41,939 nt of DNA from Parabacteroides sp. (GCA_020026285.1 JAHHQS010000014.1:1-41939), one strand, 5' to 3'; counted from the first letter of the stretch, positions 26,405 to 34,516 are shown. The notes: a model not told the origin generated them from the letters alone. Translations and numbers: made by a program.

Positions 26405-27190
26405 ATGTTGGGTAAAAGAAGTTTGTTTTGTTTAGTACTTGTACTATTAGTACAATGTTTCTCAGTTTCTTATGCACAAGAGAATACTGTTTTAAAAGGT
26501 AAAAAGGTCCTTTTTGTTTATGGCGGATGGCCTGGACACGATCCTAAAGGATGTAAAGATTTGTTCGTACCATGGCTGCAATCAGAAGGAGCTGATGTTG
26601 TTACAAAAGACAATTTAGATTGTTATACTGACGAACAACTGATGAGTAGTGTGGATTTAATCATTCAAGTCTGGACAATGGACAAAATAACAGGAGAACA
26701 AGAAAAAGGTTTATTGAAAGCCGTCAGAAATGGAGCTGGTTTAGCCGGCTGGCATGGCGGACTGGGCGATTCTTTCCGTGATAACACAGAATACCAATTC
26801 ATGGTTGGCGGCCAATGGGTTGCTCATCCAGGTGGAGGAATTGAATATGACGTTCATATCATCAATCATAAAGATCCGATTGTAAAAGGAATCAAGACAT
26901 TCCATGTTTCTTCTGAACAGTATTACATGCATGTTGATCCAAACGTCAAAGTTCTGGCTACAACCAAATGCACTGGTGATCACGTTGATTGGATTGACGG
27001 TGCTGTCATGCCTGTTGTATGGAAGAAAACTTACGGGAAAGGACGTGTCTTTTATAATTCTTTAGGTCATAATGCAAAAGTTTTCTCTATTCCTGAAGCC
27101 TTTGAAATTATGAAACGTGGTATCCGTTGGGCATCTTTAAGCAAATACGAACCAAAAGAAGAATGGATGTCTCCTGTCTATAAGTATTAA
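26405..27190 (+). CDS. Secreted ThuA-like protein (ThuA-2)
   Basis: ThuA-fold protein of 261 residues from the ATG at 26405; a TTG three codons earlier (MKNMLGK) would make a more typical lysine-rich signal start. The signal peptide ends around SYAQE. The fold begins KKVLFVYGGWPGHDPKGC and includes VDLIIQVWTMD, NGAGLAGWHGG and GRVFYNSLGHN. It belongs to a different subgroup from ThuA-1, with which it shares only the core fold pattern. Conserved histidines (WHGG, GHD, GHN) could bind metal or sugar, but this is inference. A bidirectional terminator follows. Confidence 0.88.
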   Translation: MLGKRSLFCLVLVLLVQCFSVSYAQENTVLKGKKVLFVYGGWPGHDPKGCKDLFVPWLQSEGADVVTKDNLDCYTDEQLMSSVDLIIQVWTMDKITGEQEKGLLKAVRNGAGLAGWHGGLGDSFRDNTEYQFMVGGQWVAHPGGGIEYDVHIINHKDPIVKGIKTFHVSSEQYYMHVDPNVKVLATTKCTGDHVDWIDGAVMPVVWKKTYGKGRVFYNSLGHNAKVFSIPEAFEIMKRGIRWASLSKYEPKEEWMSPVYKY

Positions 27191-27216
27191 TTGATAAAAT
27201 CTTATAAGAATATTAC

Positions 27217-27260
27217 ATAAAAAACCGTTGAAAGAAAATTCTATCAACGGTTTTTTATTT
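27217..27260. terminator. Bidirectional terminator, ThuA-2 and NagB/PIG-L
   Basis: AAAACCGTTGA and TCAACGGTTTT (27221-27254) form a strong stem around a 12-nt loop, with A and T runs outside. It serves the convergent genes on both sides. Confidence 0.88.
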
Positions 27261-27283
27261 CTATACAAATTGCAAATATTCAA

Positions 27284-27436
27284 TTATCTTAATGGAATAT
27301 ATTGAACAAATGCTTCCATCGCTTCGTAGGAAGCCAGACCTAGCTGACGATATAAATCAGCAGTTGCACGATTTCGATCTTCAGCACGCTGCCAGAACAG
27401 ACGTTCGTCATCACCTAGATAAGGAGCACTCTCTGC
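27284..27436 (-). pseudogene. Detached C-terminal 50 codons of the NagB/PIG-L gene
   Basis: Directly after the TAA at 27437-27439 the same frame stays open for 50 codons to a second TAA at 27284-27286. It encodes a typical family C terminus, including DDERLFWQRAEDRN and ending FVQYIPLR. Adding these and one codon for the TAA to the upstream part gives a 663-residue protein. No start codon of its own is convincing, so unless the stop is read through this part is not made. Confidence 0.85.
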
Positions 27437-29275
27437 TTATGATTGATGTTTTAAGATTGCATTTCGTTTATGGCGTAATTCTTCAGGAGAGATTGGTACA
27501 GCCATTTCGATATGATCCATTTCCCATTCAGCCCAAGCTCCGCGATACATCCAGATACGTGAAGCTTTAAGCCATTCTTCATCCTTTAATTCATCGATGG
27601 CTGCTAGTATTGCATCCAAACAAACCTTATGTGTTCCATGAGGGTCTGCCAGATCGCCTGCTACAAATATCTGATCCGGCTTTAATTCTTCCAGCAATTT
27701 TTTGATGATATCCTTGTCTGCCTCACTTATCGGTTTCTTTTTCACCAATCCTGTTTCATAAAATGGTAAATCCAAGAAATGAATATGGTTATCATCCGTT
27801 ATTCCTGTATAACGACAACCATGACGAGCCTCTTCCCTACGAATAGTTCCTTTCATAAATAAGACATCCGGACGTTCTGGTTCATTATTCTCTACTTTTT
27901 CAAGTGTCAAATAATTAATTATCTCTTCTGCTTTATCCTTGATAGTGGTGTCTTCCGGACTATATTTAGCACATACATCACGCAAATATTCACAATAGCG
28001 AACAACCTCCTCATCGCCTACCGCGATATTTCCTGAAGTCTGATATGCCACATGGACATCATGATGCTGATCACACAGACGACGGAATGTTCCTCCCATG
28101 GATATGACATCATCATCAGGATGAGGACTAAAAATCAGCACTTTTTTAGGATAAGGATTCGCTCTCTCCGGACGATCGGTATCGTCTGCATTTGGCTTTC
28201 CTCCCGGCCATCCCGTTATCGTGTGCTGAATATCATTAAATATCTTAATATTCACATTATATGCAGAGCCATATAATGCCAGTAACTCACCTAGTCCATT
28301 TTCGCTATAATCACGATTTGTTAATTTAAGAATAGGCTTTCCTGTTTTCTGGCACAACCATACAATTGCACGACGAGTCAATTTATTATCCCACTCACAA
28401 TTTGTCACAAGCCAAGGATGACTTATACGAGTCAGATTATAAGCTGCAGATAAATCGACTACGATTTTCGCATTCGGATGTATTTGTAAAAAAGTTGATG
28501 GTATGGAATCACTTATTTTACCTTCTATGGTATCTTTAATTATTTCAGCTTTCTCGTCTCCCCATGCCATTAATAATACATTTTTTGATTTAAGCATAGT
28601 AGATACACCCATTGTAATTACTCCTGCAGGTACATTATCAATAGAAGCAAAGGTTGCTGAAGCTTCTTTTCGGGCAGCACCTTCCAGCAATACCAGACGA
28701 GTCTTTGTACTTTGTAAAGTTCCAGCTGAATTAAACATCACATTACTGCTAGCTCCAATACCCAGCAACATACAATCGATACCTCCTACCTGATTTATCT
28801 TTTGTTCGTAATGAGTACAAAAATCAAATATGGAATCTTTCGCTATAGAGCCGTCAGGATAATTGATATTTTCAGGTAAAATGTTTACCTGGTCAAGAAA
28901 TTCTGATTTCAATTTACGGAAAACACCACTTTCTGACGAAGGAAGTGGGTAGAACTCATATTCAAGGAATACGACGACATGAGAAAAATTCAAATTCTCT
29001 TCTTTATGCATCCTTACCAATTCCTTGTAAACACTTTCAGGAGTACGTCCTCCAGGTAATGCTAAAACAAATTTCTGTCCGGCTTCTTCCTTCTTCTTGA
29101 TTTGTGCTGCAATTTCCGCAGCAACTGCATACGAACCTTCTTCCATTGATTCATATATTGTAGTCGGAATTTTTTCCAAACGTGTTAGCACAGAATGGTC
29201 AAATGCATTGTCAGGACGATAATACCTTGTAGGAATTCGTGTAAGAGTTATTTGCGAACTTAAATTAGTTTTCAT
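27437..29275 (-). CDS. NagB-like/PIG-L deacetylase fusion, ended early by in-frame TAA
   Basis: From the ATG at 29275 (MKTNLSS; the 23 upstream codons are rejected) the protein is 612 residues. Residues about 40-290 are like glucosamine-6-phosphate deaminase NagB; residues about 378-600 are a PIG-L/LmbE metal-dependent N-deacetylase with HPDDD (385-389) and DPHGTH. Such fusions are widespread in Bacteroidales. The NagB site is unusual: where E. coli NagB has NDGHIAFNE, this reads ASSNVMFNS (175-183), so the catalytic Asp, His and Glu are missing. The family C terminus is cut off by TAA where CAA (Gln) is the simplest ancestor. The PIG-L metal site is upstream of the stop, so activity may survive if the fold does. 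Confidence 0.88.
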   Translation of the reverse strand: MKTNLSSQITLTRIPTRYYRPDNAFDHSVLTRLEKIPTTIYESMEEGSYAVAAEIAAQIKKKEEAGQKFVLALPGGRTPESVYKELVRMHKEENLNFSHVVVFLEYEFYPLPSSESGVFRKLKSEFLDQVNILPENINYPDGSIAKDSIFDFCTHYEQKINQVGGIDCMLLGIGASSNVMFNSAGTLQSTKTRLVLLEGAARKEASATFASIDNVPAGVITMGVSTMLKSKNVLLMAWGDEKAEIIKDTIEGKISDSIPSTFLQIHPNAKIVVDLSAAYNLTRISHPWLVTNCEWDNKLTRRAIVWLCQKTGKPILKLTNRDYSENGLGELLALYGSAYNVNIKIFNDIQHTITGWPGGKPNADDTDRPERANPYPKKVLIFSPHPDDDVISMGGTFRRLCDQHHDVHVAYQTSGNIAVGDEEVVRYCEYLRDVCAKYSPEDTTIKDKAEEIINYLTLEKVENNEPERPDVLFMKGTIRREEARHGCRYTGITDDNHIHFLDLPFYETGLVKKKPISEADKDIIKKLLEELKPDQIFVAGDLADPHGTHKVCLDAILAAIDELKDEEWLKASRIWMYRGAWAEWEMDHIEMAVPISPEELRHKRNAILKHQS

Positions 29276-29704
29276 TATATTATTATATTTATGTATTTTC
29301 TTGTCTAAAGATAAGAATAATATATTGATAACAAGCTCAAACAAGCCATAAAAAAATCTTATTTATCCATTGGATTTGTTTATAACAACGATATTTTTCT
29401 GATCAAATCAAGTACAAAGACCAACTTTTTTATATCGGAATTATAAGTTTTAAAAACGTTCTCAAGCAAAAGAATACAGAGGAAAGGCTCTCCTGCTGAA
29501 ACCATAAAAAAACACGCCACATTTTTATAGAAAGGTCAAATGGTTTTCAAAAAACATCTCATGTTTTTTATAAAAGCTCCGACATTTTTTTATACTTAAA
29601 AGTTATTTGGATAAATCATGAGAACAGGAAAGGAAATGTTTAAATGCCTTATTGATTACAATCGATAACAAAGACGAAATAAGCACAATCGTATAGATAA
29701 GACA
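29276..29704. other. AT-rich intergenic region upstream of NagB/PIG-L
   Basis: No gene or consensus promoter found. TATCTTTA on the minus strand near 29304-29312 is one base off a -7 box and could serve the NagB/PIG-L gene. A perfect AAAAAACAT-CTC-ATGTTTTTT hairpin lies at 29549-29569, flanked by related ACATTTTT-type tracts near 29519 and 29582. Longest reading frames are only about ten codons. Confidence 0.4.
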
Positions 29705-29736
29705 TAAAAAAAGGAAATAACCATACAGCTATTTCC
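29705..29736 (-). terminator. Terminator after tRNA-Pro
   Basis: On the minus strand GGAAATA and TATTTCC (29713-29736) pair around a short loop and are followed by TTTTTTT. It begins about ten nt downstream of the tRNA. Confidence 0.8.
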
Positions 29737-29746
29737 TTTTCTTTTG

Positions 29747-29821
29747 TCGGGGTACCAGGATTCGAACCTGGGACCCCCTGCTCCCAAAGCAGGTGCGCTA
29801 ACCGGACTGCGCTACACCCCG
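29747..29821 (-). tRNA. tRNA-Pro(TGG)
   Basis: Minus-strand cloverleaf starting CGGGGTG with the C1:G72 pair usual in bacterial tRNA-Pro. Anticodon loop TTTGGGA gives anticodon TGG; T arm CCAGG-TTCGAAT-CCTGG. CCA is not encoded (CAA follows A73). Confidence 0.96.
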
Positions 29822-29864
29822 TCGATTTTTTTCTTTTGAGTTGCTTTATTTCTCAAATGCGATG

Positions 29865-29895
29865 CAAAGGTACGAGTTTATTTTTAATATCCAAA
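29865..29895 (-). promoter_or_regulatory. Promoter of tRNA-Pro
   Basis: TTTG (29892-29895), a 19-nt spacer and TACCTTTG (29865-29872) on the minus strand. The boxes and spacing are identical to those of the tRNA-His promoter. Confidence 0.85.
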
Positions 29896-30030
29896 CTTAT
29901 AGCAAACTTTTTTCATCTTATTTTTTAAACTATTTTATAAATATCTGTTATAAAGAATTTTATGACTTCAATATTTTTCATAACAAAATATCAAAACTTA
30001 TCGACAGTCATTATTTTCTTCTATACTCTG

Positions 30031-30073
30031 AAAAAAAACAAATCCTTGTTCCGATTCAACAGAACAAGGATTT
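30031..30073 (-). terminator. Terminator of hsp20
   Basis: AAATCCTTGTTC and GAACAAGGATTT (30040-30073) form a 12-bp stem with a 10-nt loop, followed on the minus strand by G and eight Ts. It begins 19 nt after the hsp20 stop. Confidence 0.9.
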
Positions 30074-30092
30074 CATCCATAAAGAATAAATT

Positions 30093-30521
30093 TTACTTGA
30101 TTTCAATAACTTTTGATTCGTTATGCAAGTTTTCAACAGGTTTCTTTTTTAAATCTATAGAAAGAACACCATCTGTTACAGAAGCTGCAATATTTTCAGT
30201 ATCCACATCTTCCGGCAAAATCATTGATTGCTGGAATTTAGAATAAGAAAATTCGCGACGTAAATATTTCTTATTCTCGTCTTTTACCTCATCCTTTTTC
30301 TCCAGAGAGATAACCAACTGATTATCATCTGTCAAATGAATGTTAAAATCATCTTTTGTCATACCAGGAGCAGCAACTTCCACTTTGTAAGACTCATCAT
30401 CTTCTGTTACATTGATAGCAGGTGCAGTAGTATTTGCTTTTAACATCCAGTCATTATTAAAGAAATCATTAAATATATTTGGTAACCAGTTCTGATTATA
30501 ATTGTTTCTAATCGGCATCAT
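30093..30521 (-). CDS. Small heat shock protein (Hsp20/alpha-crystallin)
   Basis: ATP-independent holdase chaperone of 142 residues. The alpha-crystallin domain runs from about residue 35 to the end, with the conserved VEVAAPGMTKDDFNI segment and the A-x-x-x-G-V-L motif in ASVTDGVLSIDLKK. The C-terminal VIEIK gives the IxI-type motif used in oligomer assembly. Two ATGs occur in a row; the AGGAGG 9 nt before the first favours 30521. A canonical Shine-Dalgarno like this is unusual in Bacteroidota and suggests strong translation under stress. It is a single-gene unit with its own terminator. Confidence 0.95.
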   Translation of the reverse strand: MMPIRNNYNQNWLPNIFNDFFNNDWMLKANTTAPAINVTEDDESYKVEVAAPGMTKDDFNIHLTDDNQLVISLEKKDEVKDENKKYLRREFSYSKFQQSMILPEDVDTENIAASVTDGVLSIDLKKKPVENLHNESKVIEIK

Positions 30522-30530
30522 AATAACAAT

Positions 30531-30580
30531 CCTCCTAATTTTAATTCAACCATTAATAATTCCTCCGGATTGAACCTCCT
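30531..30580 (-). promoter_or_regulatory. Three GGAGG elements in the hsp20 leader
   Basis: On the minus strand AGGAGG occurs at 30531-30536 (9 nt before the start), GGAGG at 30562-30566 and AGGAGG at 30575-30580. Only the first is placed to act as a ribosome binding site. The others could pair with competing sequence or act as standby sites. Confidence 0.6.
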
Positions 30581-30627
30581 TTCGATATTCAATTCACCAG
30601 ATATCCTGCAAAGTCCATGCCTGAAAT

Positions 30628-30751
30628 CATTTTGTCACATTTTAATACCGATTTTTAAACATATTTTATACACAAGGCTTATTATTCACATTAATAAATC
30701 ATCATAGATTACATTTTGTCACATATCATTATATTCAACTGCTATTTTGTC
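30628..30751 (-). repeat. Repeated CATTTTGTCACAT upstream of hsp20
   Basis: The 13-mer CATTTTGTCACAT occurs at 30628-30640 and 30712-30724, and its core ATTTTGTCA again at about 30743-30751 (plus-strand reading; ATGTGACAAAATG on the hsp20 strand). They lie 107-230 bp upstream of hsp20. Possible binding sites for a stress regulator. No perfect TAnnTTTG box was found in this interval. Confidence 0.5.
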
Positions 30752-30792
30752 ATTAAAAAAAATCAAACAACCATTTATTCTTTTGCGGATAT

Positions 30793-30825
30793 AAAAAAAG
30801 TGCATCAAAGTAATCTTTGATGCAC
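30793..30825 (-). terminator. Terminator of DUF1080 gene
   Basis: GTGCATCAAAG (30800-30810) and CTTTGATGCAC (30815-30825) form a perfect 11-bp stem with a 4-nt loop, followed on the minus strand by TTTTTTT. It lies 44 nt after the DUF1080 stop. Confidence 0.92.
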
Positions 30826-30868
30826 TTTCCTACTAAATATAGAACAGATTTAATTCTGTTCCGATTAA

Positions 30869-31666
30869 TTACAAATTACGGATCCAAATGTTACGATAAG
30901 AAACAGGAACACCATGATCCTGCAACAATAGAGGCAAGCGACCATGAGCTTTGTAAGTCGGGAAACCGATATAAGGAGTATTTCCCTTCAATGTAAAATG
31001 ATTCTGAATCAAAATACCATTCAACAAAACAGTAACCTGAGCAGGAGATTCCAAAGAGCCATCAGTACCAAATCGAGGAGCTTTCCAGAAAATATCATAA
31101 ACCTGCCATTTATCAGTACCAGTAAAAGCATTTACTTCAGGAGCTTTTTGTTTATAGATACTACCAACCATACCATTTACATAAGTCGGATTATCTTCTC
31201 CATCCAATACTTGTACTTCATAAATAGACTGAAGGAAAATACCACTATTACCCTTCATCTGCAATTTATTATTAGGACCTGGTTTCGGAGTCTTAAATTC
31301 AATATGCAACTGGCAATCACCAAAACATTCTTTTGTCTGAATTGTACCTGTACCTGGAACGATTACAACAGCACCATTCTCAACTTTCCACTTGGCATCA
31401 ACTTTCTTCCAGTTTGTTCCAACGACTTTGCCATTGGCATCTTTTTTTTCTTCTCTTTCAACAGACACCCATTTTGACAAATCAGTTCCATCGAACAAAA
31501 CGATAGCATCTGATGGAGGATTACCTGGTTTATCACCCGGCTGGACTTTGGCTGGTTGAGGATAATACCATTCTGTCTGCTGTGGTGAAAAATTACCTCC
31601 ACCTTCCTGTGCATTAACAGTTGTAAATGCACACATTAAGCTAATAAGCATTAATACTTTTTTCAT
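30869..31666 (-). CDS. Secreted DUF1080 (3-keto-disaccharide hydrolase-type) protein
   Basis: A 265-residue protein with a signal peptide (about 1-20, ending VNAQE) and one DUF1080 domain, a concanavalin-like beta-sandwich. Family segments seen are DAIVLFDGTDLSKWV, WKVENGAVVIVPGTGTIQTKECFGDCQLHIEF, GNSGIFLQSIYEVQVLD and NIWIRNL at the C terminus. Some DUF1080 members have been linked to hydrolysis of 3-keto-glycosides; whether this one does so is inference. It is monocistronic, but two ThuA genes lie about 4 kb away. Confidence 0.92.
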   Translation of the reverse strand: MKKVLMLISLMCAFTTVNAQEGGGNFSPQQTEWYYPQPAKVQPGDKPGNPPSDAIVLFDGTDLSKWVSVEREEKKDANGKVVGTNWKKVDAKWKVENGAVVIVPGTGTIQTKECFGDCQLHIEFKTPKPGPNNKLQMKGNSGIFLQSIYEVQVLDGEDNPTYVNGMVGSIYKQKAPEVNAFTGTDKWQVYDIFWKAPRFGTDGSLESPAQVTVLLNGILIQNHFTLKGNTPYIGFPTYKAHGRLPLLLQDHGVPVSYRNIWIRNL

Positions 31667-31769
31667 GTCGTAATATTTTAACTATAATAGATTTAAATAA
31701 TATCTGCTTTTATAAGAACGATAATCAAAACAAAAAAATAAAAAAATATCCACTTTTACAAATTTTATA

Positions 31770-33788
31770 TTAATTATCTGATTTTCCACGTTTGGGCTTA
31801 TTACGTAATTTCTTCGCTAAATTCATATGCAAGTCGGCTCGCTCTTTATCACCTGCCATTTGAAATAAATCCGACAAATATTCGTGTGTTACGATGTGCT
31901 CTGGTTTTAAATCAGTTGCTACAAGAAAATCATTCAATGATTCTTCGTAATACTTCTGATAATAGAACCATTTTCCTCTGTTATATCTTGCTTTGAACGA
32001 AGATCTATCCATTTTCACTGCCTGATCAAAACAAGCGAAAGCTTCATAGACCTCTTCCCTGTCGTTAAGTGTCACTCCTTTGCGCACTAAGGCATCTACA
32101 TACATCGGATTTAATTTCAAAGCTTTATCAAAACAACGAATTGCAGCATCAGAATCATGAGCTTTGGTTATGCACTCATTCCCCATCAGATAATATTCAT
32201 AGGCAAAATCTTTCATCACGGAACGAAGGCTCTGTAACTCTTCCTGCAAGGATTTAATCTTTTCACGCTGTTTTACCAGATTCTGCAATTTTAAACGCAT
32301 CAGACGCCGAACAGAAGGTTTCTCCATTTCATTCCTCCTTTGAACGGCCTTGGCAAACGATTCAACAGCATCAGCCATATTTAGACGATCGAAATTCTTT
32401 ACTGCATTCACATAGAGTAATTCCGCCTCACTCTCACGAAGACTTTGCTCTATAAGTTTTCGATCGTTGAAATGACGACTAAAGTCAACAATTTCTTTTC
32501 GAAGAAAGATATTTCTTGAAGAAACAGGAGCTTTCAACACCAAACCGTCGAGAGACGTACAACGACTTAAAGCAACATAAGTCTGTCCTCCCGCAAAGAC
32601 ACCTCCACTTAAATCAACCACTACGCGTGAGAAAGTCAATCCCTGACTTTTATGCACGGTAATAGACCAAGCCAAACGAATAGGTAATTGCTTAAAGGTC
32701 CCTATTATTTCTTCTTCTATACGTTTTTCTTCTTCGTTATATTTATATTTATAATTTGCCCATTCCGAACGTTCCACCAAATATTCTTTACCATTCTCAA
32801 GCAAGACATAGACATTCCCATCCAAATCAATGTTCGAGACCATACCGATGGTTCCATTTACCCAACGCCGATCACGATCATTCTCTATAAAAATCACTTG
32901 AGCCTGTTCCTTAATAGATAGATTTAAAGAAGTAGGTAACGAAGATTCCGGAAATTCGCCATCAATTTCTCCCTTGAAAACGAACTCTTCGCCTGGAAGT
33001 TCCGCCAGTTTCCGCTCATTGATGTAATCAACCTGATCTCTTCGCGTGGCCAAAGTAATATACATATCCTCATTTTTAGGTTCAAACTGAGGGAAGCAGC
33101 GACTATTCAATATATTTAATTCCTGCATTCGGGCTGTATTCGTACGAATTCGATCCAGAACACCAATAAACACAGGATCCGACTGGCGATAAACCTTTTG
33201 AAGTTCAATAGGCACCAAATTTATTTCTCTAAACACATTTGCCGAAAAGAAGAAAGGATTCGGATAAAACATATTCAATATTTCCCGCTGGTCAGAACTT
33301 ACTACCGGTTCAAGTTGAAAAACATCTCCAACAAAAAGTAATTGTTTCCCGCCAAAAGGCAAACGATTGTTTCCGGAAAAGACTCGAAGAATTCTATCTA
33401 CACAATCAATAATATCTGCTCTTACCATTGATATCTCATCGATGATAACAAGTTCCATTTCCTGGATAATCTTTCTTCGTTCCTTGGAATATTTAAAGAA
33501 ATCAAAAATTCGTCCATTCTTAAGGCTTAAATCCGGGTCATTGGGGAGAATAGGACGAAAAGGTAATTTGAAAAACGAATGTAATGTTACTCCACCCGCA
33601 TTAATGGCAGCAATTCCTGTCGGAGCAAGAACAACATATTTCTTTTTTGTCTTTTCGCAGATATACTTTAGGAAAGTAGATTTACCCGTTCCAGCCTTTC
33701 CTGTCAGAAAGACGGACTGTCGAGTATAAGAAATCAACTGAAATGCCTGTTGAAACTCATTATTGTCTGTATCTAAAGTAAAATCCAC
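31770..33788 (-). CDS. Pif1-like SF1 helicase with C-terminal TPR repeats
   Basis: A 672-residue DNA helicase. Walker A GKAGTGKST (30-38), motif II IIDEISM (DE at 117-118), motif III GDVFQLEPV, motif V TVHKSQGLTFSRVVVDLSGG and motif VI YVALSRCTSLDGLVL match Pif1/RecD2-type SF1B enzymes. After about residue 430 there is a helical stretch with coiled-coil character, then about three TPRs (about 535-650). The start is GTG at 33788; no ATG lies before the P-loop, and the hairpin at 33799-33821 ends 10 nt upstream. It follows the SGNH gene on the same strand. Confidence 0.9.
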   Translation of the reverse strand: MDFTLDTDNNEFQQAFQLISYTRQSVFLTGKAGTGKSTFLKYICEKTKKKYVVLAPTGIAAINAGGVTLHSFFKLPFRPILPNDPDLSLKNGRIFDFFKYSKERRKIIQEMELVIIDEISMVRADIIDCVDRILRVFSGNNRLPFGGKQLLFVGDVFQLEPVVSSDQREILNMFYPNPFFFSANVFREINLVPIELQKVYRQSDPVFIGVLDRIRTNTARMQELNILNSRCFPQFEPKNEDMYITLATRRDQVDYINERKLAELPGEEFVFKGEIDGEFPESSLPTSLNLSIKEQAQVIFIENDRDRRWVNGTIGMVSNIDLDGNVYVLLENGKEYLVERSEWANYKYKYNEEEKRIEEEIIGTFKQLPIRLAWSITVHKSQGLTFSRVVVDLSGGVFAGGQTYVALSRCTSLDGLVLKAPVSSRNIFLRKEIVDFSRHFNDRKLIEQSLRESEAELLYVNAVKNFDRLNMADAVESFAKAVQRRNEMEKPSVRRLMRLKLQNLVKQREKIKSLQEELQSLRSVMKDFAYEYYLMGNECITKAHDSDAAIRCFDKALKLNPMYVDALVRKGVTLNDREEVYEAFACFDQAVKMDRSSFKARYNRGKWFYYQKYYEESLNDFLVATDLKPEHIVTHEYLSDLFQMAGDKERADLHMNLAKKLRNKPKRGKSDN

Positions 33789-33798
33789 CTAAATAAAT

Positions 33799-33821
33799 CC
33801 GTCCTGCTATCAACAGGACGG
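33799..33821 (-). terminator. Hairpin between SGNH gene and helicase gene
   Basis: CCGTCCTG and CAGGACGG form a perfect 8-bp GC-rich stem with a 7-nt loop, followed on the minus strand by ATTTATTT. It is 20 nt after the SGNH stop and 10 nt before the GTG start of the helicase, so it may be a weak terminator, an attenuator, or a structure affecting translation of the helicase. Confidence 0.6.
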
Positions 33822-33841
33822 AAAAAATCTCTCCATATGAT

Positions 33842-34516
33842 TTATTTAATCAATTTTTTCAAGGCTTTCTGAACAAGTTCTTCCATCACTTTATAACCTT
33901 CTAATGATGGGTGAACCCCATCTTTTGAATATTTCAAAGGAAGACCATCTCGCTCATCTTTCATTGCCGAATGATAGTCTACATAAACAATCTTGTTTTC
34001 TGCAGCGTATTTCTTCATCATTCTGTTCAATCGTTTTATATCTTCAGCCGGCTTCAATTCTTTTCTCCAGCCAAATTCATAAGCAGGCATAGTTGAACAA
34101 AGAATCACTTTTATTTTATTAGCTTTTGCCAGATCCACCATTGTCTTCACATTGTCAAAAGTGTGTTCAATGGTCATCGCATAATCGTTTAACGCAATAT
34201 CATTTGTTCCTGGCAAGATAACAACAACCTTAGGTTTCAAATCAATCACATCCTGACGAAAACGCATTACCATCTGAGCGGAAACCTGCCCGCTGATTCC
34301 ACGACCGACATATCCATTCTTTGAAAAGAATTCAGGATCGTTATCCGGCCAGAAATCTGTAATAGAATTTCCCATAAACACAGCATTAACCGGATGGTTA
34401 ATTTTTGCATTAGCTTCCTGATACCTTTTAAAATTAGCCCAATCTTTCAATGGTTCCTGTGCTTTAGCCTGCAACAAACCGGCCAGACACAGAACAACAA
34501 TCCATAAATGTTTCAT
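33842..34516 (-). CDS. Secreted SGNH/GDSL hydrolase
   Basis: A 224-residue esterase or acylhydrolase of the SGNH family. The signal peptide ends near AKAQE (about 1-20). Block I is MGNSITD with Ser51 as nucleophile (GNSI in place of GDSL), block II GRGISGQ supplies the Gly, block III PGTNDI the Asn, and block V DGVHPS the Asp-His pair. All four are intact. Members in Bacteroidota often remove acetyl groups from glycans; substrate unknown here. It is 11 bp after metF, a functionally odd pairing. Confidence 0.92.
   Translation of the reverse strand: MKHLWIVVLCLAGLLQAKAQEPLKDWANFKRYQEANAKINHPVNAVFMGNSITDFWPDNDPEFFSKNGYVGRGISGQVSAQMVMRFRQDVIDLKPKVVVILPGTNDIALNDYAMTIEHTFDNVKTMVDLAKANKIKVILCSTMPAYEFGWRKELKPAEDIKRLNRMMKKYAAENKIVYVDYHSAMKDERDGLPLKYSKDGVHPSLEGYKVMEELVQKALKKLIK

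Noticed and set aside
27292..27570. 92-codon plus-strand frame
   Set aside because: It is antisense to the C-terminal part of the NagB/PIG-L gene, whose minus-strand coding is far more family-like.
29276..29344. N-terminal extension of the NagB/PIG-L protein by 23 residues
   Set aside because: The ATG at 29275 gives a family-like N terminus, and with the tail restored a 663-residue protein; the extension is AT-rich leader.
29505..29600. Three ACATTTTT-type tracts as a direct repeat family
   Set aside because: Spacing is irregular and the sequence is mostly A/T runs, so chance similarity is likely.
29841..30246. Two overlapping plus-strand frames of 82 and 94 codons
   Set aside because: They cover the tRNA-Pro promoter and the hsp20 terminator and gene on the other strand; composition is low-complexity AT-rich.
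30944..31477. 177-codon plus-strand frame
   Set aside because: It is antisense to the DUF1080 gene; rich in Ser, Ile and Phe as expected for a shadow frame.
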